Source of the DNA: Sipunculus nudus
Taxonomy: Eukaryota; Annelida; Sipuncula; Golfingiida; Sipunculidae
DNA length: 64,000 bases
NCBI GenBank assembly: GCA_026874595.1
Contig: CM049319.1
Span: 5,734,601-5,798,600 of the forward strand
Reading direction: 5' to 3'
The notes under the pieces are model-generated. The model saw only the letters and a list, made by a program, of their open reading frames with translations. It searched no databases and was not told the origin of the DNA. Shown in pieces: positions 59,801 to 64,000 of this stretch; positions within the stretch are counted from its first letter, which is position 1, and every line of letters begins with the position of its first letter. The translations under genes were made by a program, and so were the position numbers.

Positions 59801-62635
59801 CAAGTCACATTTTCACACTGAAGGGTTGTGTACACTGACATCAGTTATTTTATGTAAAATCGAAGCATTTTTAAGTTGATAGGTATATATATGTTGACTT
59901 ACTTTTAATGAGGAACTAAGTGGTCGCGAAAAACTCAAATATAACAAGGAACTTTTTCAACTATGTATCATTGTGTAAATTTGAAAAAAAAACATTCAGA
60001 GTGACACATCCGGGGAGGAAAACAGGTTGAGTTTTGTGAAAAGGAACATCACGGCACCAGTGCCAAGGTAAGTAATAGAAAGTTTTCTTTATCTAAGTAA
60101 GGTTAAAATTTGGGTTGAAGTTAATAATATCAAATCCAGAAAAAGATGGAAAATCCGTACTCACTTTTGGTGATGTTAGTGAGAAGGTCAGAAAAAGTCG
60201 CTTAGCGTCAAGCGACTTGGTAGTATAACATGGGCTTCACATGCGCATTATATCGCATTCCATCAAGTTTCGCAGCGTGCAGGTTTGTGCAGGCACGCAA
60301 ACGGTAGGCTTAAATTTCTAGTTCTAGTTTGGCAATTTCACTTAAGTTAACATCACCTCATCAACAAACAACATCTAGTTCTATTATATAGTGTCTATCT
60401 TCAATTTTATGTGGGACATATTTTACAGTGTACTATATCATTTTGTTTGTGTCTGTTCGGCTCCAACATGTCAAAATAAATTAACGGAACTGCTATAACT
60501 GTCTTTATTTTATTCATTGCTGCTTTTTAATGTTTCTAACTCTATGAAGCCATTTTTATGCCAATTGGAATAAGAACAATGCAAAAAAGGGCACTAAGAG
60601 GCTTTTTGTTCGTATTTGAGCAGATGTATTTAAAAGTATGAAAATAAGGTGAGTAAATAAATTCTGTAAAATATTATTTCATTATCCTACAAAGATGTCA
60701 TATTCAATGGTAACTCGTACGTTCATTTTAATCAAAATTTCACTCAAAGTATTCATCAGTTTGCACCAATTTACTTTGAAAAAATCCAAAAACGTCCAGC
60801 TTCTGAGGGGGGAACCTCCCCCCTAAGACACCCCCTTTAGCGCATACCCCCAAATCAAAAAAGGAATGAAACAGAAACATGCTTAGTGAAAGGAAAAAAA
60901 AACAGATACATGTACAGTGACCTCAGGAATAAACATAAACATGTACAGTGACCTCAGGAATAAACAGACACATGTATGCGCAGTGACATAAGGAATAAAC
61001 AGATACATGCGCAGTGACATAAGGAATAAACAGACACATGCGCAGTGACATAAGGAATAAACAGATACATGCGCAGTGACATAAGAAATTAACAGATACA
61101 TGTACAGTGATCTCATGAATAAACATGGAGTTGAACAGGTTTTGGGTATTTACATTATTAGACACTTGAGATAAAATTACAAGGCTTTGCCGGAAGTAAC
61201 CGCCTCCACTTTTAAATGCTAGCTAACTCTTTTGAGAGTGAAACACGACTGTTGGCTACAGAGCGCTCACCTTAGGTATAGAAGGGGGGGGGGGGGGTGG
61301 GTAAATTTTCACCTCTAATCGGCTGAGATTCGAACCCACGATCTCTCGGGTTTCTAATCAGACCAAGTTCAGTGATTTTATAGTCCCGGGTCTCCTGATA
61401 ATAAGCATTTTCATTTAATGCTCGGTTTGCAAATGAATAATACCCACTTACCGATAGTTGAAATTCATAAGTTGACACCTTGCCGTAATTAACCATGGGC
61501 TCCGCGTAGAATAAAATTGAGATGTCGAGTTTGGTTGCCCTGGCGATGAGTTCGGCTTGGTCGGTGAACTGTGGTTTCCAGTACGGCATTATCGTCGGCC
61601 ACGCATCAAAATGGTCGACAGCGTACTGCAGCAGGGGCTCCCGCCAGTCAGTGCTCTTTTCATCTGCAGGTAACAGACCTTTTTTAGCAAATTGAAATTC
61701 TTCAACATTTTATGGTATATACGCACAGGCACTCGACACAACAACAAACCCTGGGGCGATAAACGAAAGCATTACTGGTCTTTTCCGTCCTTGCTGTTCA
61801 GTCATTTCGTAGCACTAATAAAGCTCGTTTTTCCTAACTTTGAGTTGCGTTTCATCTGGTTCATGCCGTTATTTCATGAAAAGAACACATTTTGATATTG
61901 ATCTCCGTTCCCTTGAGATTATAGTGCTGTACTACTTCTATTATCGCCCACAGTGTTTGTTTATGTGTCGAGTGCCTGTGTATATACACTTCACATGACC
62001 TGTTCCGCAGCCATTTTTTATCATACGCTGCTCACGCAGCAGTTAAAATACACAGCAGTTGTCTAAGTCTCTTTGTTTTTAACCGCTGGTTTGTACACCA
62101 AGGTTCTCTGGGTCTGCACACCACTGGTCCAAGGCGGGCACAGAGCAAAGAGTTGTAATCAGACCAATGAGAGCGGTGTATTGCATTAATTGTGCATCCA
62201 GCTCTAAATTTTAAATATGAACACCAGTTTTCAGTAGATAACACCGAAGCGCTCGCTGTCGTTGTTCTAAATGTTGGCCCTGTTGAAGGACCGGTGAAAT
62301 CAAAACCCCTATTCCCCTTGGATGAATAATTAGTTTACTGGTTAGTCTGTTAGCATTACTTCTGGAATGGTAAAACAGATTCAAATGAAAATGTTGAGGT
62401 GGTTAACGTAGAAACTAAAGGACAAACCAGTAAATAATCTTGATTGTCATAACGCTTTTTCAAATTTAAGTGTTTTTCTTTTTCCATTGTGGGACATGGC
62501 AAACTTATCCCGGCCACAAGCCAGGGTCATATTGATTGACCTTATTCTTACCTGCGTCAATGCATGACTTGTAGTACACTCTAGCTTTTGTGACGGCGTT
62601 GGGTTCGTCAGGTTCAGGGGGACCCGCAAGTATGT
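34943..62635 (-). CDS. M13 zinc metallopeptidase gene, copy B (exons 4-21, frame-disrupted, 3' end complete)
   Basis: Eighteen minus-strand exons, colinear with copy A, running to a TGA stop. All M13 catalytic elements are visible: VNAFY (substrate binding), HELEH (two zinc His and the catalytic Glu), GENIAD (third zinc ligand Glu and supporting Asp), HSPGKFR (transition-state His and Arg) and C-terminal Cys-Leu-Ile-Trp. In the 696-residue composite, HELEH to GENIAD Glu is 63 residues, His to Arg is 6 and Arg to final Trp is 32, the same as in neprilysin. However, relative to copy A or the family consensus, exon 12 has one extra base, exon 13 lacks one, and exon 19 has one gained and one lost. 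In-frame stops result in exons 12 and 13. Either a young pseudogene or local assembly indels. Exons 1-3 should lie just past the right edge. Confidence 0.9.
35325..35504. mobile_element. pogo/Tigger-like MITE with TA duplication
   Basis: 180 bases, opening CAGTGAAACCTCGATATTACG and closing GGCGAGTTTTACTG (inverse CAGTAAAACTCGCC), flanked by TA on both sides. It lies about 280 bases upstream of copy B exon 21, inside intron 20. Confidence 0.72.
35644..35732. mobile_element. Second pogo/Tigger-like MITE fragment
   Basis: Starts CAGTTGAACCTGTCTGTAAG and ends GGTGGTTTCACTG, inverted CAGTGAAACCACC; the internal GACCACC boxes match the neighbouring MITE. About 89 bases. Confidence 0.55.
36310..36386 (-). 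CDS. Copy B exon 20: HSPGKFR
   Basis: 77 bases, acceptor CCGTCACAG, donor TTCAG|GTCGGT (a weak but GT donor), phase 0 to 2. Encodes [19 protein letters not shown] followed by HSPGKFR, where His stabilises the transition state and Arg binds the substrate carbonyl. Intron 19 before it is about 5.4 kb and crowded with other elements. Confidence 0.93.
36430..36748. repeat. Cluster of three (TA)n tracts
   Basis: TA runs at about 36430-36480, 36532-36586 and 36702-36747, the last two flanking the hairpin. Confidence 0.95.
36628..36702. repeat. Perfect 31-bp inverted repeat (hairpin) between (TA)n tracts
   Basis: Left arm ATGGAAAGTGTATACACAGA onward and its exact inverse, 13-base centre GTGCCACTGGCAG that itself pairs further (TGCC/GGCA). 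A 75-base stem-loop flanked by long (TA)n runs, in copy B intron 19. Confidence 0.93.
36740..36850. repeat. (TA)n-linked interspersed motif
   Basis: TTAACACACGAGCTTTCGAA and CTTCGTCAGGTGGTAATTAA after a (TA)n run. Phrases of this kind occur at ends of Penelope-like and related invertebrate repeats; identity not settled. Confidence 0.3.
37040..37140. promoter_or_regulatory. GC-rich, promoter-like patch
   Basis: Within an AT-rich intron, this patch has a full CRE palindrome (TGACGTCA at 37048-37055), a GC box (CCCCGCCCCCC near 37120-37130) and raised CpG. It could be the start of the nested plus-strand unit; not proven. Confidence 0.35.
38011..38147 (+). CDS. Possible exon of a nested opposite-strand gene
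   Basis: Open plus-strand segment between TCATTAATAG and ATGA|GTAAGT. It encodes [20 protein letters not shown] and a basic stretch [16 protein letters not shown]. The phrase PQKWNVP and RKRKPV recall linker regions of SWIM/YqaJ-type invertebrate proteins, but this is a weak memory-based resemblance. Promoter-like sequence lies 0.9 kb upstream and AATAAA 1 kb downstream. No neighbouring exon was settled. Confidence 0.35.
39000..39085. repeat. 46-bp tandem duplication
   Basis: TCTCTGTGTATTAACTGCTG and following TTTCAGAATAAGTTA occurs twice, 46 bases apart, almost identical, so recent. Confidence 0.88.
39106..39111 (+). promoter_or_regulatory. Candidate poly(A) signal, plus strand
   Basis: AATAAA in TTCAATAAACTTTTG, followed by T/G-rich sequence, just after a 46-base tandem pair at 39000-39085. 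It fits the 3' end of the possible nested unit. Confidence 0.3.
40825..40862. repeat. poly-C and (CA)n tract
   Basis: Ten C then ACACAC repeats, inside copy B intron 19. Confidence 0.92.
41020..41500 (-). promoter_or_regulatory. CpG-richer promoter-like region and hAT-like end
   Basis: On the minus strand there are CCAAT boxes (GGCCAAT near 41365), a GGCGG/ATGGCGG-type site near 41310, and a short ATG frame at 41031 that ends in a GTGAGT donor ([11 protein letters not shown]). The right end carries TAGGGCTGGGTATCC, the usual terminus of hAT-type elements. Either a first exon with promoter or transposon-derived sequence. Confidence 0.25.
41567..41752. repeat. ~23-bp degenerate tandem repeat beside exon 19
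   Basis: About eight copies of TGAATGTTTAATGACATTAC with variation, ending a few bases past the donor of copy B exon 19. Confidence 0.8.
41764..41850 (-). CDS. Copy B exon 19 with compensating frameshifts
   Basis: 87 bases, acceptor CTCTTACAG, donor CAG|GTAAAT, phase 0 to 0. Frame 0 is open but unlike the family until its last residues (MAQ). Frame +1 gives [20 protein letters not shown] then LMFLSW, the expected M13 LP-x-L...T-x-(E)QLFFL segment. So one base was gained behind the acceptor and one lost near the donor (a G run in TGGCTCAG); about 27 residues would be scrambled but the exit frame is right. Confidence 0.82.
42055..42120 (-). CDS. Copy B exon 18: GENIAD
   Basis: 66 bases (22 codons), acceptor ACTTTCAG, donor AAG|GTGCGT, phase 0 to 0. 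Encodes [26 protein letters not shown] supplies the third zinc ligand (Glu) and the Asp that orients the zinc-binding His. Confidence 0.96.
42906..42929. repeat. poly-C homopolymer
   Basis: A C run of about 24 bases in copy B intron 17. Other G or C homopolymers of 12 or more bases lie near 18451, 21197, 39629, 50695, 52386, 54055-54090, 55851 and 61286. Confidence 0.95.
43107..43240 (-). CDS. Copy B exon 17
   Basis: 134 bases, acceptor TCTTGACAG, donor ACG|GTTAGA, phase 1 to 0. Encodes [19 protein letters not shown] and [15 protein letters not shown], matching GR-x-(F/Y)D-x-x-G...WW...S...F-x-x-R-x-x-C...QY of M13 enzymes. Confidence 0.95.
43250..45040. other. Copy B intron 16
   Basis: No M13 exon is missing here, because exons 16 and 17 join in phase. 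A minus-strand hydrophobic open stretch (44836-44989) is noted under findings. The rest is AT-rich and unremarkable. Confidence 0.5.
45046..45113 (-). CDS. Copy B exon 16: zinc-binding HELEH helix
   Basis: 68 bases, acceptor CATTAACAG, donor AAAG|GTAAGA, phase 2 to 1. Encodes [20 protein letters not shown], the M13 NYG-x-(I/L)G-x-(V/I)-x-GHE-x-x-HGFD signature: both His bind zinc, the first Glu is the general base. A Glu at the fourth motif position (HELEH) is unusual; Thr, Ala or Ser are common there. Confidence 0.96.
45960..46830. repeat. Further R2 and R1 copies around B exon 15
   Basis: R2-like pieces at 45970-46030 and 46090-46195, and an R1 copy at 46490-46830 (TAGTGTGGATCCTGCACG, ACATGGCGAAGGCTTGCATT), flanking the 49-base exon 15 on both sides. 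Confidence 0.55.
46260..46308 (-). CDS. Copy B exon 15: FPAGIL-equivalent segment
   Basis: 49-base exon, acceptor CTTCACCAG, donor GTAT|GTAAGA, phase 1 to 2. Joined to exon 14 it reads [16 protein letters not shown], which lines up with the (V)FPAGILQPPFF...GLP segment before the zinc helix. The near-invariant Phe-Pro-Ala-Gly is replaced by Val-Thr-Ala-Ala. Identified by phase fit and position. Confidence 0.78.
47134..47176. repeat. (TA)n microsatellite
   Basis: TA run in copy B intron 14. Confidence 0.95.
48680..48716. repeat. (TA)n microsatellite
   Basis: TA run in copy B intron 14, about 240 bases from exon 14. Confidence 0.95.
48960..49024 (-). CDS. Copy B exon 14: VNAFY
   Basis: 65 bases, acceptor TTTTACAG, donor ATAT|GTAAGT, phase 2 to 1. 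Encodes [23 protein letters not shown](F/Y)Y is the conserved M13 strand whose Asn and Ala bind the substrate backbone. Open and intact. Confidence 0.93.
49360..49690. repeat. Interspersed repeat family R5 beside B exon 13
   Basis: Two units with GCGATAACTTATCAGAAATA and TTTAATGAGGTCAGAGGTCA, abutting the exon 13 donor. The left edge of the window (1-150) is the same repeat beside copy A exon 13. Confidence 0.6.
49677..49779 (-). CDS. Copy B exon 13, frame-disrupted
   Basis: 103 bases against 104 in copy A. The 5' part reads [19 protein letters not shown] and then meets TAG; the 3' part fits the family one frame over (ASSTNHKMW). The missing base maps to a run of six A. Splice sites TGCAG and GGAG|GTAAAC are normal. 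Confidence 0.88.
50089..50167 (-). CDS. Copy B exon 12, frame-disrupted
   Basis: Aligned to copy A this exon is 79 rather than 78 bases: one base is inserted right behind the TTTCAG acceptor, so phase 0 reads His then TGA. In the original frame the rest still gives [20 protein letters not shown]. The GC splice donor (GAG|GCAAGT) is kept. No other AG close by restores the frame. Confidence 0.88.
50312..50476. mobile_element. pogo/Tigger-like MITE in copy B intron 11
   Basis: Left end CAGTGAAACCTCGTTGTGTC; right end GACACAAGGAGGTGTG, its imperfect inverse. Internal copies of GTGTCGAA are frequent. About 165 bases, next to a (TA)n/(CA)n tract, 145 bases from exon 12. Confidence 0.6.
51000..51115. 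repeat. Purine-rich tandem duplication
   Basis: Two copies of a ~57-base GAAA/GAGA block sharing ACAGTAGAAAGAGAAATAT, copy B intron 11. Confidence 0.85.
51377..51475 (-). CDS. Copy B exon 11
   Basis: 99 bases, acceptor CACCTAG, donor AAG|GTACGA. Encodes [19 protein letters not shown]. The conserved acidic residue after the WL/WM position of the family is Gly here, unlike copy A. Confidence 0.92.
52186..52302 (-). CDS. Copy B exon 10
   Basis: 117 bases, acceptor CGTTTCAG, donor GAG|GTAAAG. Encodes [14 protein letters not shown] and [11 protein letters not shown]; cysteine and Trp of the W-x-x-C motif kept. Confidence 0.93.
52431..52473. repeat. (TA)n microsatellite
   Basis: TA run about 130 bases from copy B exon 10. 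Confidence 0.95.
52824..52917 (-). CDS. Copy B exon 9
   Basis: 94 bases, acceptor CCCTTTCAG, donor GAG|GTAAAT, phase 2 to 0. Encodes [19 protein letters not shown] and on to PTKLE, nearly identical to copy A. Confidence 0.92.
52965..53285. repeat. ~33-bp degenerate tandem repeat
   Basis: About ten copies of a unit like ACCGACAGTATATACATATG plus ACCAAAAAT, in intron 8 of copy B beside exon 9. Copy A has only one or two related units at 5105-5170, so the array grew after duplication. Apparent minus-strand proteins here are repeat translations. Confidence 0.85.
53751..53890 (-). CDS. Copy B exon 8
   Basis: 140 bases, acceptor TATCTCAG, donor GAGAG|GTAAGG, phase 0 to 2. Encodes [16 protein letters not shown] and [13 protein letters not shown], ending WSATPER. 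Open and clearly M13. Confidence 0.93.
54100..54665. repeat. Interspersed repeats R2 and R1 in B intron 8
   Basis: R2 (54100-54230: TTGGCGGAGGTCTGCGTTCT) then R1 (54290-54665: TAGATCCGGAACATGATC, GGCGGAGTCTTGCATTCC). Same order and intron as in gene A. Confidence 0.65.
54950..56370. other. Copy B intron 7, degenerate repeats
   Basis: Several AT-rich blocks with recurring AGTGACCT and GAACTTCCTAGATG-like phrases, plus a 17-base G run near 55851. No coding signal; the LINE found in the same intron of copy A is absent. Confidence 0.45.
56380..56448 (-). CDS. Copy B exon 7
   Basis: 69 bases, acceptor GACGTCACAG, donor TCG|GTAAGA. Encodes [15 protein letters not shown], diverged from copy A NEENVGLEKMRLGDM but with the same length and phase. 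Confidence 0.88.
56640..56893. repeat. Cluster of short (TA)n tracts
   Basis: TA runs near 56641, 56806, 56828 and 56873 in copy B intron 6, split by unique sequence. Confidence 0.9.
57666..57842 (-). CDS. Copy B exon 6
   Basis: 177 bases, acceptor GTTTCCAG, donor CGG|GTAAAT. Encodes [13 protein letters not shown] and [10 protein letters not shown], ending DEEIVR; open throughout. Differences from copy A cluster at the 5' end ([11 protein letters not shown] against PGGSLIEDGAW). Confidence 0.92.
58148..58960. repeat. 31-bp minisatellite, main array
   Basis: About 26 tandem copies of a 31-base unit (CAGTGACCTCAGGAATAAAC plus AGATACATGCG with variants). Since 31 is not a multiple of 3, any minus-strand frame cycles through the unit and stays open, producing false proteins of up to about 180 residues rich in VHVSVYSL and [10 protein letters not shown]. 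Copies vary gradually along the array. It lies in intron 5 of copy B. Confidence 0.95.
58962..60866. mobile_element. Unclassified ~1.9-kb insertion splitting the minisatellite
   Basis: Non-repetitive sequence lying between two parts of one array. The ends are C/G-rich (GGGGGGTATACATACCCCCC near 58975-59000, and AACCTCCCCCCTAAGACACC near 60810), the middle AT-rich with no protein frame. Boundaries are inferred from where the 31-base unit stops and resumes. Probably a non-autonomous transposon. Confidence 0.55.
60868..61130. repeat. 31-bp minisatellite, right remainder
   Basis: Eight or so more copies of the same 31-base unit, separated from the main array by a 1.9-kb foreign segment. Confidence 0.92.
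61452..61663 (-). CDS. Copy B exon 5
   Basis: 212 bases, acceptor ACCTGCAG, donor TCG|GTAAGT. Encodes [20 protein letters not shown] and on to YEFQLS. Same length and phases as copy A with about a quarter of residues changed, mostly after MP-x-W; the most diverged exon pair seen. Confidence 0.92.
62020..62320. repeat. Interspersed repeat family R4, copy in B intron 4
   Basis: Carries GCGGGCACAGAGCAAAGAG and TGTGCATCCAGCTCTAAATT. Orthologous in position to 14850-15150. Confidence 0.65.
62552..62635 (-). CDS. Copy B exon 4
   Basis: 84 bases, acceptor TTTACCAG, donor GCAG|GTAAGA, phase 1 to 1, as in copy A. Encodes [18 protein letters not shown] then [10 protein letters not shown]. It is the first copy B exon in the window. 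Confidence 0.93.
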
Positions 62636-62639
62636 CTGG

Positions 62640-64000
62640 TAAAATATAAAATATATCCACAAGTACAAAATCAACATGAACCTACAGATTTGTCTAAAAT
62701 TTAAGGTAATCACATTTCAAATTTTCCAAAGTGCAACTGTGATCACCGAAACATATAACTGGGATATGATCTCAAAATGTCAAACAAACTGAAAAGATGT
62801 AATATGACCCGCTGTGCACGTGGGCCGCCCATTACGTCGGAAAGGTTCCCACAAACAAACCTTGATAAGATTTCATTCGAATTATGTAACTGCAACCTAA
62901 ATTGTGTGGGAAAATGGCCGGGGATGGTGATTTCAAAAATAAACGTCTTTTATTGTTATATTTCTGGAAATAATATATCATTGAACAGAATGTTTTAAAC
63001 GAATTGTCTTTCAGGTGTCACATGAAGTTTTTATCAAACGCGTTTTGAATAATAAGCCAAACTCAAGACCATACATAAGATTTTAGTTTTAAGAAAGGTG
63101 GTCCAAGGATCATGACGTTCACCTGACCTGTGACCTCTGACACTATGACCTCTCTTTGACGTTTTAACTCTTATCTTGACCAAGGCAGACAAAAATTATA
63201 TTAACTTATATTAACTTTTGAAAAAAAGACTGTCTGTTTTTATTAGGTGCTTCTGATATAAAAACACCAAATCATATTTTACGGATAGATACCATTTGTC
63301 ACTAAATCTAGAGTTTGGCTGATTCATTTTGGATCTGTTAATTATGTTTATAATTTATTGATGTGGCATTCGTGGGATTTAATTTATGTCTTCATATTTT
63401 CTTTACCGGAGCCTCTTATATCATGTTTGACTCCTTGGTGAAGAGAGTCAAGTGGCAACGTGTGGGATGCTTGTCCAAGTGCAGTTAAAGGTAGTTGCGG
63501 GCATCTTGAATTTAATAAATACCGTAAGATAATTCGTGTAAGTGTCGCCAGGATTGTCATTTGATTAATTATCGTTTGGATGAATTGTGTTGAATTATGT
63601 GTAAGGGGTATACATTGTCGGATTCGATTCCAGACTCTAGACTCAAACGTTGGCTTGGGCTCTGTTGTACAGGTCTGGGAATCTCGGACCCGGAGATCCA
63701 TATTCGAGAGGTTGGGCCCAGCACATCTCGTGTCAAGAAAACAAAGTATGTCAGTTCAAGGCCTGACTTTATGATTGGAAAACACAGGAATAAAGACTGA
63801 GCTATTAATCAAACTATTGATTGGGCCTTACTAAAATCTGCGCTAAACTTTCGAAAATAATATACCAGGGGCCATTTAGCAACAAAGCAAATAACAGGAT
63901 TAAATTCTTTCACCTTTGGACCTTCTAAAAAGTGCGTCTGTTTTGGGACTTGATCAGCGCCATCTATAGGAGAACATTAAAACTACACGACCACACTGTG
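62640..64000. other. Copy B intron 3 (truncated by window end)
   Basis: Homologous to 15530-17220 of gene A. No exon is expected until exon 3, which should lie roughly 1 kb or more beyond the right edge. Confidence 0.55.

Noticed and set aside
1-64000. CRISPR arrays, bacterial operons, prophage or rRNA genes
   Set aside because: None present; the regular repeats are eukaryotic minisatellites without conserved palindromic repeats and unique spacers.

Overview
This is animal nuclear DNA, not bacterial. It is AT-rich, the coding sequence is cut into short exons with GT-AG (and one GC-AG) introns, and the introns are full of (TA)n microsatellites, poly-G tracts, minisatellites, degenerate non-LTR retrotransposons and MITEs. 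No gene fixes the species. The repeat style and the gene family suggest a lophotrochozoan invertebrate, possibly a mollusc; that is inference.

The main content is two head-to-tail copies of one multi-exon gene, both transcribed right to left. They encode M13-family zinc metallopeptidases (neprilysin / endothelin-converting-enzyme type). Copy A lies at 151-25323: signal-peptide exon 1 through exon 13 are in the window and the catalytic 3' half continues past the left edge. Copy B lies at 34943-62635: exons 4-21 with the stop codon are present and exons 1-3 lie past the right edge. Where both copies are visible, exon sizes and intron phases match exactly except for two one-base differences in copy B. 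Together the copies give a 21-exon model of 696 residues. It carries HELEH, GENIAD, HSPGKFR and the C-terminal Cys-Leu-Ile-Trp with nearly the spacing known for neprilysin.

Copy A looks intact over its 13 visible exons. Copy B keeps every catalytic motif, but single-base indels disturb exons 12, 13 and 19, and two of these bring in-frame stops. It is either a young pseudogene or the assembly carries small indel errors there.

Around the exons: 1-25 kb holds copy A, with a broken APE-type LINE (8.6-11.6 kb), a 1.1-kb TIR element (17.5-18.6 kb), a complete 427-bp miniature LTR element (19.45-19.88 kb) and an L1/Tx1-like reverse transcriptase remnant (23.4-24.9 kb). The 25-35 kb spacer holds an inverted pair of LTR-like repeats and no recognised gene. 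35-64 kb holds copy B; its intron 19 (36.4-41.8 kb) contains a long perfect hairpin and a possible opposite-strand nested transcription unit, and its intron 5 contains a 31-bp minisatellite split by a 1.9-kb insertion.
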